Shown piece after piece: positions 9,512 to 17,379 of a DNA stretch of 64,000 nt (its first letter is position 1; each line of letters opens with the position of its first letter). The position numbers were made by a program, and so were the translations under genes. Under the pieces are notes generated by a model, which saw nothing but the letters and a program-made list of their open reading frames with translations, ran no database searches and was not told the origin of the DNA. The DNA comes from Domibacillus mangrovi (GTDB lineage: Bacteria > Bacillota > Bacilli > Bacillales > Domibacillaceae), in contig NZ_MRWQ01000005.1 in assembly GCF_001906925.1 (NCBI RefSeq), positions 186,001 through 250,000 of the forward strand. The letters run 5' to 3'.

Positions 9512-10275
9512 CGAAGCATTTCTTTTACAGGTGCAAACGTTTTGCGATGCTGAGGTGTGATGCCATATTCCTCAAGCCCAAGTAAATGCTCTCTTGTTCC
9601 ATAACCCATGTTTTTTTCAAATCCGTAACCAGGATATTGGCGTGCATATTCCTTCATCAACTGGTCTCTTGTCACTTTTGCGATAATTGATGCAGCCGCA
9701 ATCGATGCACTTTTTGCATCTCCTTTAATAATCGACGTCTGATGAATATCAACCGGAATCACCATGGCGTCTACAAAAAGGTGGTCAGGAGGTTCAGGTA
9801 GTGCCTTCACAGCTTCAATCATCGCTTTTTTAGTTGCTTCGTATATATTGATTCGATCAATTTCGTCTGCACTAATAATACCGATGCCTGTCTGGCAGTT
9901 CGCCATAATTAATTCATACAAATGATCACGGACCCTTTCACTTAACTTTTTTGAATCATTTATACCTTCTGGTAAAAAACCTTCTGGTAAAATGCAGGCC
10001 GCTGCCACAACCGGGCCAGCAAGTGGTCCTCTTCCTGCTTCATCAATGCCTGCGATGATACGGACTCCTTTTTCCTTCTTTGCACGTTCATACGCCATCA
10101 TTTGATGCAGGCGTTCCTCTTCCTTTCTTTCTCTTTCAAGACGGCGTATGCAGGCAGTAATAGCTTCCTGCACCCCTTTTCGTTCGTCATCTTTCCAGAA
10201 GGACAAACGAAAGTCATCCGTTGTCCTTATAACAGACAACTGTTCTTTAATAAATGCAATCGTTTCTTTTTCCAT
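9508..10275 (-). CDS. rnhB: Ribonuclease HII
   Basis: RNase HII removes single ribonucleotides misincorporated in DNA and degrades RNA in RNA-DNA hybrids. From the ATG at 10275 (GGGAG six bases upstream) the protein is 255 residues, the same as in B. subtilis. Motifs: GIDEAGRGPLAGPVVAAACIL (first catalytic Asp and Glu) near residue 76, ISADEIDRINIYEAT near 135, DHLFVDAM near 164 and SIAAASIIAKVTRD near 190. An N-terminal ~70-residue extension typical of Bacillus RNase HII is present. Its TAA stop is part of the end of the adjacent repeat. Confidence 0.95.
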   Translation of the reverse strand: MEKETIAFIKEQLSVIRTTDDFRLSFWKDDERKGVQEAITACIRRLERERKEEERLHQMMAYERAKKEKGVRIIAGIDEAGRGPLAGPVVAAACILPEGFLPEGINDSKKLSERVRDHLYELIMANCQTGIGIISADEIDRINIYEATKKAMIEAVKALPEPPDHLFVDAMVIPVDIHQTSIIKGDAKSASIAAASIIAKVTRDQLMKEYARQYPGYGFEKNMGYGTREHLLGLEEYGITPQHRKTFAPVKEMLR

Positions 10276-10322
10276 ATACATCTCCCTGTTCTTTTTATCG
10301 GTCGTTTCTGTTTTTTTTACAC

Positions 10323-10350
10323 AAAAAAGCGCGAAGGCAGTCCTTCACGC
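10323..10350 (-). terminator. Terminator after rbgA
   Basis: The hairpin GCGTGAAGG / CCTTCGCGC with a 4-base loop is followed by TTTTTT on the minus strand. It overlaps the last codons of rbgA (stop 10345-10347), and separates rbgA from rnhB. Confidence 0.75.
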
Positions 10351-11199
10351 TTTTTCCGGTGGAATATCGAATGTTAGCCGGCCAAATTGACCGCTACGCA
10401 CATCACGGATCATGATATCCGTCACTTTGTCGTAGTCTACTTCGCCGCCCGATGCAAGACTGCCACGCCGCTCGCCAATTTGATGAAACACGTATGCCAT
10501 ATCCTCAGGCAACACGGCAAAGCCATATCGTTCTTCAAGGCGTGCTGGATATCGTTCTTCCAAATAACGAAGACCGTAAATCGCTACATCTTGTAGATTT
10601 AAAATCGCATCTTTAATCGCACCAGTCAAAGCAAGTTTATAGCCTGTTTCCGGATCTTCAAACTTTGGCCACAAAATACCTGGTGTATCTAGTAATTCAA
10701 GGTGCTGTGCTGTTTTAATCCACTGCTGTGCTTTCGTTACACCTGGCATATTACCTGTTTTAGCAATATTTTTTTTGGCAATGCGATTAATCAGCGTCGA
10801 TTTCCCGACATTTGGAATACCGACAATCATCGCCCGCATTGCACGCGGTTTTATCCCACGCGCGCGCATCCGATCAAATTTTTCTTTTAAAATGCCTTCT
10901 GCTGCTTTCACCATTTTATCAAGCCCATTGCCTGCCTGTGAATTGACGGACACTGCTTCAATACCTTGTTCTTTGAAATAGCGGATCCATTCTTTCGTCA
11001 TCACGGGATCAGCCATGTCTTCTTTATTTAAAATAACGAGACGCGGTTTTTGATTGACAATTTCATCAATCATCGGGTTGCGTGATGATAATGGGAGTCT
11101 CGCATCTACGAGTTCAAAAATAATATCCACTAATTTTAATTTTTCCGTTACTTGCCGCCGTGCTTTGGCCATATGACCTGGAAACCATTGAATCGTCAC
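10345..11199 (-). CDS. rbgA: Ribosome biogenesis GTPase A
   Basis: RbgA (YlqF) is a circularly permuted GTPase needed for late 50S subunit assembly. The permuted motif order is visible: G4 (NKED, near residue 58), G1 (GIPNVGKST, near 127), G3 (DTPG, near 172), then the C-terminal helical RNA-binding domain. I take the GTG at 11199 (protein [17 protein letters not shown]..., 284 residues), because AAAGGA lies 10 bases upstream and B. subtilis RbgA begins [10 protein letters not shown]; the GTG at 11205 is the alternative. The gene sits between lepB and rnhB. Confidence 0.95.
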   Translation of the reverse strand: MTIQWFPGHMAKARRQVTEKLKLVDIIFELVDARLPLSSRNPMIDEIVNQKPRLVILNKEDMADPVMTKEWIRYFKEQGIEAVSVNSQAGNGLDKMVKAAEGILKEKFDRMRARGIKPRAMRAMIVGIPNVGKSTLINRIAKKNIAKTGNMPGVTKAQQWIKTAQHLELLDTPGILWPKFEDPETGYKLALTGAIKDAILNLQDVAIYGLRYLEERYPARLEERYGFAVLPEDMAYVFHQIGERRGSLASGGEVDYDKVTDIMIRDVRSGQFGRLTFDIPPEKA

Positions 11200-11230
11200 A
11201 TTCACACCATCCTTTCTATCCTTTTATCTT

Positions 11231-11770
11231 TTAATCAACGATACGGATCTGATCAAATGGCCAATAAACAAATTTCGTTTCTCCAACGATTTCATCTATT
11301 TTAACCGTCCCGATATGCCGGCCATCTTTACTAAAGCGACGGTTGTCACCAAGGACAAATATTTCACCGTCCGGTACTGTTTCCTGTCCCGTTATTTCAG
11401 CAAGTGTAAAATCCGGTGTAAGGGGACCATCTGTTACTTCGCTTTTGTATTCATTTAAATACGGTTCATCAAATGCTTTACCGTTTACATATAAAACATC
11501 GTCTTTATATTCGACTGTGTCACCTGGAAGTCCTATTACTCGTTTGATGTAATCTTTATTTTCAGGGGCGTGAAAGACGACAATATCAAAGCGGTCTGGG
11601 TTGCTCATTTTATTCACAATCATCCGGTCGCCGCTCTCAAGCGTCGGCATCATAGATAGACCGTCCACAACGATCGGCGCAAATATAAAGTATCGAATAA
11701 GAGCTGCCATGCCGACTGCGATGAGCAGTGCTTTCGTCCATTCCCAAAATTCATTTTTCCCTTCTATCAT
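11231..11770 (-). CDS. lepB: Type I signal peptidase (S26 family)
   Basis: This membrane enzyme cleaves signal peptides from exported preproteins. From the ATG at 11770 (GGAGGTG nine bases upstream) it has 179 residues. It shows one N-terminal transmembrane segment (about residues 12-32), the catalytic serine in DGLSMMPTL (Ser39), the general-base lysine in DYIKRVIGLPGD (Lys76) and the C-terminal box GDNRRFSKDGR near residue 148. The second box reads GDNRRFSKDGR where GDNRxxSxDSR is usual, so an S-to-G change occurs. A signal peptidase between rplS and rbgA is common in other bacilli but not in B. subtilis 168. Confidence 0.93.
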   Translation of the reverse strand: MIEGKNEFWEWTKALLIAVGMAALIRYFIFAPIVVDGLSMMPTLESGDRMIVNKMSNPDRFDIVVFHAPENKDYIKRVIGLPGDTVEYKDDVLYVNGKAFDEPYLNEYKSEVTDGPLTPDFTLAEITGQETVPDGEIFVLGDNRRFSKDGRHIGTVKIDEIVGETKFVYWPFDQIRIVD

Positions 11771-11832
11771 GCGTGATAACACCTCCATACAAAGTAAAAT
11801 TATCATATCATGCAACCAGCAAAATCTGAAAG

Positions 11833-11861
11833 AAAAAGGAGCCTGCAGGCAGACTCCTTTT
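11833..11861 (-). terminator. Terminator after rplS
   Basis: An AAAAGGAGTC / GGCTCCTTTT stem (one mismatch) with a short GC-rich loop, ending in TTTTT on the minus strand, lies 7 bases after the rplS stop. It precedes the lepB ribosome binding site. Confidence 0.7.
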
Positions 11862-11868
11862 AATGCAC

Positions 11869-12216
11869 TTAGTATCTGATTTCTTTAATGCGGGCTGCTT
11901 TACCACGCAGATTGCGTAAGTAGTACAATTTCGCACGACGAACTTTACCGCGGCGCATTACTTCAATTTTTGCGATTTTTGGTGTATGAAGCGGGAATGC
12001 ACGCTCAACGCCCACGCCGTAAGAAATCTTACGAACTGTAAATGTTTCGCTTACGCCGCCGCCGCGACGCTTGATTACAACGCCTTCATATACTTGAATA
12101 CGCTCACGTGTACCCTCAACGACTTTAACGTGTACGCGTACAGTGTCTCCCGGACGGAAAGATGGGAGATCAGAACGAAGCTGCTCCTGAGTTAATTCTT
12201 GAATCAATTTGTTCAT
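11869..12216 (-). CDS. rplS: 50S ribosomal protein L19
   Basis: L19 lies at the interface of the 30S and 50S subunits. The ATG at 12216 follows AGAAGGAGAGGAAAACAAA and gives 115 residues, the usual size. Diagnostic stretches are [43 protein letters not shown] and [23 protein letters not shown]. The upstream extension to 12306 has no homology and covers the RNA leader, so it was excluded. Confidence 0.98.
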   Translation of the reverse strand: MNKLIQELTQEQLRSDLPSFRPGDTVRVHVKVVEGTRERIQVYEGVVIKRRGGGVSETFTVRKISYGVGVERAFPLHTPKIAKIEVMRRGKVRRAKLYYLRNLRGKAARIKEIRY

Positions 12217-12300
12217 TTTGTTTTCCTCTCCTTCTAACAAATGCTCATACCCGCGCATATCGGCGGCAGCGGAACACCGTTTTAATGTAGTTGTGCACTT
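12217..12300 (-). ncRNA. Candidate L19 leader (autoregulatory 5' UTR of rplS)
   Basis: The ~85 bases before rplS carry a GC-rich stretch (CGGTGTTCCGCTGCCGCCG ... GCGCGGGTATGAGC) unlike the surrounding AT-rich gaps, followed by the strong ribosome binding site. Firmicutes are known to have an L19 leader motif in this position. I recognise the GGGTATGAGC-type element only by recollection and have not folded it by computation. Confidence 0.45.
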
Positions 12301-12343
12301 TTGCACACTACACGCGAAATTTTATCATATTATTTTGCATAGA

Positions 12344-13084
12344 TCAAGTTGTTTTTTTTGCTTGCCATGAATCTATTAGTTGTTTTTCTTTTTCTGTTAA
12401 CGGGTGGTGATCAAACAGATCTGGACGGCGTTCCCACGTGCGCTTCAACGACTGCTCCCGCCGCCATTCGTCAATATGACGATGATTACCCGATGTTAAG
12501 ATATCCGGTACTTTCATTCCTCTAAAGTTTGCGGGACGTGTATAATGAGGATGTTCAAGCAGCCCTGAAGAAAATGAATCCTGCACAGCAGAATCATCAT
12601 TGCCAAGTACACCGGGTAAAAGCCGTACAACACTGTCTGCAACAACCATTGCGCCAAGCTCTCCCCCAGTTAACACGTAGTCACCAATAGAAATCTCATC
12701 CGTCACGAGATGGATACGAACCCGTTCATCATACCCTTCATAATGGCCGCACAAAAAAATGAGATGTTCTTCCCCTGCAAGTTCTTCGGCTTTCTTTTGT
12801 GTATAGCGCTCGCCCTGTGGACACATTAAAATGATCCGCGGAGCCGTTTCCGCTTCTTTTTTCAGCACCTCTACCGCATCAAATAACGGCTGCGGCTTCA
12901 ATACCATGCCCGCACCGCCTCCATACGGATAATCATCTACCACTTTATGCTTCCCGTCTGCATAGTCACGGAAATTAACAGCACGAAACGATACTTTTTC
13001 TTTATCCGTTGCTTTCTTCATAATGGAGGATGAAAAAACACCTTGAAACATTTCCGGAAACAGTGTCAATACATCGATCTTCAT
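12344..13084 (-). CDS. trmD: tRNA (guanine37-N1)-methyltransferase
   Basis: TrmD methylates G37 next to the anticodon and prevents +1 frameshifting. The protein has 246 residues and the SPOUT-fold trefoil-knot motifs: [13 protein letters not shown] at the start, [12 protein letters not shown] near residue 110, and [30 protein letters not shown] near 130, which includes the AdoMet-binding knot. The start overlaps the rimM stop (ATGA), so the two are translationally coupled. Confidence 0.97.
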   Translation of the reverse strand: MKIDVLTLFPEMFQGVFSSSIMKKATDKEKVSFRAVNFRDYADGKHKVVDDYPYGGGAGMVLKPQPLFDAVEVLKKEAETAPRIILMCPQGERYTQKKAEELAGEEHLIFLCGHYEGYDERVRIHLVTDEISIGDYVLTGGELGAMVVADSVVRLLPGVLGNDDSAVQDSFSSGLLEHPHYTRPANFRGMKVPDILTSGNHRHIDEWRREQSLKRTWERRPDLFDHHPLTEKEKQLIDSWQAKKTT

Positions 13085-13599
13085 TCCAGCAGCCCGTCTA
13101 TCGGGTCAATAATAATGACTTTCTCATCTATATTAACAGACTTCACGACGTCATCAATATATGGAATATAAGCATCATCCCCACCGATTCGGCTGACGAC
13201 CCAGACGTCATTTGCGCCCGGTGTAAGCACTTCTTTCACCCGGCCAATAACGTCGCCACCAACGGTTCTTACTTCACAGTCGATAATTTCATGAAAATAG
13301 AATTCACCTTCATCGAGATCACCAAGCTGATCTTCATGCACTTTTAAAACTGAGCCTTTAAACGGTTCAACAAGTTGGATTGATGTATAATTTTCAAACG
13401 TCAGCAAGTCAAATGTTTTATGTTTGCGGTGTGCAGCAATTGTAACTGGAATCCCCTCTTTGCCGCCTTCTTTAAAAATAGAAAGGGTATTGCCTTTTTT
13501 ATATCGTTCTTCTGGAAAATCAGTGAGAGACAGCACCCTTACTTCGCCACGCAATCCATGCGTATTGACGATTTTCCCAACATTATACCATTTACTCAT
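13081..13599 (-). CDS. rimM: 16S rRNA processing protein RimM
   Basis: RimM assists 30S head maturation and binds ribosomal protein S19. From the ATG at 13599 (AGAGGTG upstream) it is 172 residues. It has the N-terminal RimM domain ([16 protein letters not shown] near residue 7) and the C-terminal PRC barrel ([18 protein letters not shown] near residue 95; NDVWVV and YIPYIDDVV near 135-150). Confidence 0.96.
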   Translation of the reverse strand: MSKWYNVGKIVNTHGLRGEVRVLSLTDFPEERYKKGNTLSIFKEGGKEGIPVTIAAHRKHKTFDLLTFENYTSIQLVEPFKGSVLKVHEDQLGDLDEGEFYFHEIIDCEVRTVGGDVIGRVKEVLTPGANDVWVVSRIGGDDAYIPYIDDVVKSVNIDEKVIIIDPIDGLLE

Positions 13600-13604
13600 A
13601 TCAT

Positions 13605-13994
13605 TCACCTCTGCTTGCGGATTTCAATAATAACACCATCTTTTACAACAATTGTACCACCGTCTCCTCCATCAAAACGGTCGCCTGCCTTCACTTCAAC
13701 AACGGATTGAATATCACGTTCCTTCAATTCGGTTCCCATCGGCAGCTTTTCAAGTTGACTCATTTGAAATTCAATGACCGAAATTTTCTCATGGCGCTGG
13801 TCAATTTCTTGTTGAAATCGTGCAGCAACATCCACCTGTTTCGCTCCCGCACGTTCCGCTTTTTTCTTTTCAAAAAGAAGCTGTGCGGTTTCTCGTTCCA
13901 GCTGCCGCATCCGACTTTCATAGTCATGCATTCGGTCCTTCTTTAATACATCCGTTACGACTTGAACGACTGATACTGTTTGTATAATATGCAC
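13605..13994 (-). CDS. ylqD: YlqD family protein, unknown function
   Basis: A 129-residue protein conserved in bacilli between the rpsP and rimM positions. A coiled-coil-like charged stretch (residues about 20-75) is followed by a small C-terminal basic beta domain ([15 protein letters not shown] ... [17 protein letters not shown]). I chose the GTG at 13994 because AAGGAG lies 8 bases upstream; the GTG at 14000 is only 2 bases from it. No catalytic motif is visible. The khpA (ylqC) gene expected upstream of it is missing. Confidence 0.85.
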   Translation of the reverse strand: MHIIQTVSVVQVVTDVLKKDRMHDYESRMRQLERETAQLLFEKKKAERAGAKQVDVAARFQQEIDQRHEKISVIEFQMSQLEKLPMGTELKERDIQSVVEVKAGDRFDGGDGGTIVVKDGVIIEIRKQR

Positions 13995-14018
13995 ATTCAC
14001 CGCTCCTTTTCATGGAAC

Positions 14019-14061
14019 AAAAATGGCAATTCCCCAAAAGAATCCTTCTTTTGGGGAATTG
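14019..14061 (-). terminator. Terminator after rpsP
   Basis: A long perfect hairpin (CAATTCCCCAAAAGAA arms around a 3-base loop) is followed by CATTTTTG on the minus strand. It lies between rpsP and ylqD, where khpA would normally sit. Confidence 0.85.
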
Positions 14062-14076
14062 TCGTCTCGCAATGAA

Positions 14077-14349
14077 TTACTTGCTGTATTTTGCATTATG
14101 GAATTTTTCCATGATGCCTTCGTTTGAGAACAAGTTGCGAACAGTGTCAGACGGTTTCGCGCCGTCTTGCATCCATTTAAGCGCAAGTTCTTCGTTAATT
14201 TTTACTTCCGCCGGTTTCGTTACCGGGTTGTACGTGCCGATTGTTTCGATTTGACGGCCATCACGCGGTGAACGAGCGTCTGCTACTACGATACGATAGA
14301 ATGGGGATCTTTTTGAACCCATACGTTTTAAACGAATTTTTACTGCCAT
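14077..14349 (-). CDS. rpsP: 30S ribosomal protein S16
   Basis: From the ATG at 14349 (CGGAGGTGC upstream) the protein has 90 residues, the same as in B. subtilis. It shows the S16 signature [28 protein letters not shown] and the conserved TIGTYNP near residue 41. The longer upstream frame to 14448 spans the promoter and was rejected. Confidence 0.98.
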   Translation of the reverse strand: MAVKIRLKRMGSKRSPFYRIVVADARSPRDGRQIETIGTYNPVTKPAEVKINEELALKWMQDGAKPSDTVRNLFSNEGIMEKFHNAKYSK

Positions 14350-14388
14350 GCTAATAAGCACCTCCGAAATAGTTTCACACAAGATAGA

Positions 14389-14417
14389 ATAATACCAAAT
14401 AGTTAAAGTGTTGTAAA
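14389..14417 (-). promoter_or_regulatory. Sigma-A promoter of rpsP
   Basis: TTTACA (14412-14417) and TATTAT (14389-14394) are separated by 17 bases on the minus strand, about 40 bases upstream of rpsP. The -35 box forms part of the perfect inverted repeat at 14411-14434. Confidence 0.8.
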
Positions 14418-14434
14418 GTGTTTTTTCTTTACAA
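14411..14434. promoter_or_regulatory. Inverted repeat over the rpsP -35 region
   Basis: TTGTAAAG (14411-14418 and its complement at 14427-14434) forms an 8-bp perfect inverted repeat with an A/T-rich 8-base spacer. One arm contains the -35 hexamer. It could be a repressor operator or simply chance in AT-rich DNA. Confidence 0.3.
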
Positions 14435-14559
14435 GGTTCATAGGTCATGAATCATGAAGGCGTTGCGGCCCGATCCCACACTTTTTACCCTTTGAACCTT
14501 GAAAAATTACGTTAGCCTTTCTTTTGCTCGTCACTCCAGAGCAACCGGCTTCGTTTTTC

Positions 14560-15909
14560 TTACATAAACGGTAATTTTGGCATGCCGCCTTTTTTCTTGC
14601 CTTTTTGCTGCATGGCGGACATTTGCTTCATCATTTTTTTCATGTCTTCAAATTGCTTAAGAAGACGGTTTACTTCCTGGATCGATGTACCGGAACCGCG
14701 GGCAATTCGTTTACGGCGTCCTGAATTAATAATCTCTGGTTGCTGCTTTTCATCACCTGTCATTGAACGAATAATGGCTTCAACGCGGCCGATTTGTTTT
14801 TCATCGACTTGCACGTTATTGAGGCCTTTCATTTTGTTCGCACCTGGTAGCATTTTTAATATTTCATCAAGCGGTCCCATAGAGCGCACCTGCCCGAGTT
14901 GATCTAGAAAATCGTCAAATGTGAACGACATCGTCCGCATTTTTTGCTCGAGCTCTTTCGCTTTCGATTCATCGACATTCGTCTGTGCTTTTTCAATGAG
15001 CGTCAGCACATCACCCATCCCGAGAATACGTGAAGCCATACGTTCTGGGTGAAACGACTCGAGCGCATCGAGCTTTTCACCCATCCCGATAAATTTAATC
15101 GGTTTTCCGGTGACAGCACGAATAGACAGCGCTGCTCCACCACGCGTATCGCCATCCAATTTTGTCAGCACGACGCCCGTAATGCCCAACTGTTCATTAA
15201 AGCTTTCAGCTACGTTTACAGCATCTTGTCCAGTCATTGAATCGACAACAAGGAAAATTTCTTCCGGCGTAGAAAGCTCTTTAATTTGTTTCAATTCATC
15301 CATGAGCGTTTCATCAATGTGAAGACGTCCAGCAGTATCGATTAAGACATAATCAAGATGCTCATCTTTCGCTTTTTGAATCGCCTGTTTCGCAATTTCA
15401 ACCGGGCTTACTTGGTCACCTAGTGAAAAGACAGGCATATCCAGCTGTTTCCCAAGCGTTTCGAGCTGTTTAATTGCCGCTGGACGATAAACATCCGCCG
15501 CGACTAAAAGCGGCTTCCGATTGTACTTTTTACGAAGCAAATTAGCCAGTTTTCCGGTTGTCGTCGTTTTACCGGCACCTTGCAAACCGACCATCATGAT
15601 GACCGTCGGCGGCCGTTTCGAAGTACCAATTCGGCTTTCTTCCCCGCCCATCAGTTCAGTCAGTTCTTCTTTTACAACTTTAATGACTTGCTGACCCGGT
15701 GTTAAACTTTTCATGACTTCCTGGCCGACAGACCGTTCACTTACTTTTTTAACAAATTCTTTCACAACTTTAAAGTTAACATCCGCCTCGAGTAATGCCA
15801 GACGCACTTCACGCATCATTTCTTTCACATCGGCTTCGGAGACTTTTCCTTTGCCTCGAATTTTCTGCATCGTTCCTTGCAGCCGTTCGGCCAATCCTTC
15901 AAACGCCAT
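14560..15909 (-). CDS. ffh: Signal recognition particle protein Ffh (SRP54)
   Basis: Ffh is the GTPase and signal-sequence-binding subunit of SRP and targets nascent membrane proteins to FtsY/SecYEG. The 449-residue protein from the ATG at 15909 shows the N domain (MAFEGLAERLQGTMQKI), G domain motifs GLQGAGKTTTTGKLA near residue 107, DTAGR near 190 and TKLDGDTRGGAAL near 248, and a Met-rich M domain ending in MKKMMKQMSAMQQKGKKKGG. It follows ylxM by 12 bases. Confidence 0.98.
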   Translation of the reverse strand: MAFEGLAERLQGTMQKIRGKGKVSEADVKEMMREVRLALLEADVNFKVVKEFVKKVSERSVGQEVMKSLTPGQQVIKVVKEELTELMGGEESRIGTSKRPPTVIMMVGLQGAGKTTTTGKLANLLRKKYNRKPLLVAADVYRPAAIKQLETLGKQLDMPVFSLGDQVSPVEIAKQAIQKAKDEHLDYVLIDTAGRLHIDETLMDELKQIKELSTPEEIFLVVDSMTGQDAVNVAESFNEQLGITGVVLTKLDGDTRGGAALSIRAVTGKPIKFIGMGEKLDALESFHPERMASRILGMGDVLTLIEKAQTNVDESKAKELEQKMRTMSFTFDDFLDQLGQVRSMGPLDEILKMLPGANKMKGLNNVQVDEKQIGRVEAIIRSMTGDEKQQPEIINSGRRKRIARGSGTSIQEVNRLLKQFEDMKKMMKQMSAMQQKGKKKGGMPKLPFM

Positions 15910-15921
15910 CATACAGTCCCC

Positions 15922-16236
15922 CTATTCGAGTTCCTCAAGCGCTAGAACGAGCGGCAAGGAATGCGCATCTGCACATTCCTTTAGCTGCTCGATCAGTTCT
16001 TTGCGCTGCTGGAATTTATTTAGCAGCTTTAATTTCGCTTCATATTCTTCAAGCATAGCTTCTGTGCGTTTTATATTGTCGTAAACTGCTTGACGGCTCA
16101 CTCCATACTCTTCAGCGATTTCGCCGAGCGAGTAATCATCCAGATAGTATAAGGACATATAGCTACGCTGCTTGTCGGTCAGAAGCATCTGATAAAAATC
16201 GGACAGATAATTCATCCGCATCGTTTTTTCAAGCAT
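15922..16236 (-). CDS. ylxM: YlxM, putative helix-turn-helix SRP-associated protein
   Basis: A 104-residue protein with a sigma-70-region-4-like helix-turn-helix ([28 protein letters not shown], residues about 36-64). YlxM proteins are consistently encoded just upstream of ffh in Firmicutes and have been linked to SRP function in streptococci. The start ATG at 16236 is preceded by GGAGAGGACGGCT. Confidence 0.9.
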   Translation of the reverse strand: MLEKTMRMNYLSDFYQMLLTDKQRSYMSLYYLDDYSLGEIAEEYGVSRQAVYDNIKRTEAMLEEYEAKLKLLNKFQQRKELIEQLKECADAHSLPLVLALEELE

Positions 16237-16280
16237 AGCCGTCCTCTCCTTCGTTAAGTGAAAAACCTTTACACCAAAAC

Positions 16281-16309
16281 AGTGTACCTGCTTCTTCCTC
16301 TTCTGTCAA
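16281..16309 (-). promoter_or_regulatory. Sigma-A promoter of ylxM-ffh
   Basis: A perfect -35 TTGACA (16304-16309) and a -10 TACACT (16281-16286) are spaced by 17 bases, 30 bases downstream of the ftsY stop and 45 upstream of ylxM. The region also contains a long-loop inverted repeat (GTACCTGC near 16327 / GCAGGTAC at 16284-16291) whose one arm covers part of the -10. Confidence 0.7.
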
Positions 16310-16338
16310 GAAAGATGAACAGCAGGTACAACTTCCTT

Positions 16339-17358
16339 TTATTCGCTTTCTTCCTCATTGTTTTTCTCGTCCTTTTCTTCAAATGCCTGTGCAAATAATC
16401 CATATGCATATTTCTCAGCATTAAACGGCTGCAAATCATCTATTTTTTCGCCAAGTCCAACGAATTTTACCGGAACACCGAGCTCTTTACGGATCGCAAG
16501 TACAATGCCGCCTTTAGCAGTGCCATCTAGCTTCGTCAACACAATACCTGATACATCCGTTGCTTCTTTAAACGTTTTCGCTTGAATCAGTGCATTTTGA
16601 CCAGTCGTTGCATCCACGACAAGCAATACTTCATGTGGAGCGCCAGGAATTTCTCGTTCGATGACCCGCTTTACCTTTTGTAATTCATTCATTAAATTTA
16701 CTTTGTTTTGCAAACGTCCCGCCGTGTCACAAAGTAAAATATCTGCACCGCGTGATTTTGCTGCGCGAACAGCATCATACATGACAGCTGCCGGGTCCGA
16801 ACCTTCCGCCTGTTTGATGACGTCAACACCGGTGCGTTCTCCCCACACTTCCAACTGTTCGATTGCACCCGCACGAAATGTATCGCCTGCTGCAAGCATC
16901 ACTTTTTTACCATTTGATTTAAATGTATGTGCAAGCTTGCCAATCGTTGTCGTTTTGCCGACACCGTTTACCCCAACAAACAAAATAACAGTCAGTTCTC
17001 CGTCTTGAATGTTCAATTCAGACTCAGCTTCTTTGCCACCTGAATAAATATCAACAAATTTTTCAGTAATGATTTCGCGAATTGCTGCTGGATCGTTCGT
17101 GTTGCGTCGCTTCACTTCCAATTTCAGTTCGTCAATCAATTCCATCACTGTATCGAAACCAACATCGGCTCCGATCAAAATTTCTTCCAACTCTTCAAAG
17201 AAATCTTCATCAATTTTCCGGTAACGGGCGATTAAATTGTTGACTCTCGCTGCAAACCCAGTCCTCGTTTTCGTTAAGCCTTCCGCATATTTTTCTGTTG
17301 TTTGTTCCTGTTCCTCTGAAGCAGAAAATTTTTCTTTTAATTTTTTAAAAAAGTTCAT
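16339..17358 (-). CDS. ftsY: Signal recognition particle receptor FtsY
   Basis: FtsY is the membrane-associated SRP receptor GTPase. The protein has 339 residues (about 329 in B. subtilis). A short charged N-terminal region (KEKFSASEEQEQTTEKYAEG) leads into the NG domain with GVNGVGKTTTIGKLA near residue 133, DTAGR near 213 and TKLDGTAKGG near 277. It starts 21 bases after smc ends and probably belongs to the rnc-smc-ftsY operon. Confidence 0.97.
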   Translation of the reverse strand: MNFFKKLKEKFSASEEQEQTTEKYAEGLTKTRTGFAARVNNLIARYRKIDEDFFEELEEILIGADVGFDTVMELIDELKLEVKRRNTNDPAAIREIITEKFVDIYSGGKEAESELNIQDGELTVILFVGVNGVGKTTTIGKLAHTFKSNGKKVMLAAGDTFRAGAIEQLEVWGERTGVDVIKQAEGSDPAAVMYDAVRAAKSRGADILLCDTAGRLQNKVNLMNELQKVKRVIEREIPGAPHEVLLVVDATTGQNALIQAKTFKEATDVSGIVLTKLDGTAKGGIVLAIRKELGVPVKFVGLGEKIDDLQPFNAEKYAYGLFAQAFEEKDEKNNEEESE

Positions 17359-17379
17359 TTAGTTCATTCCTTTCAAACA

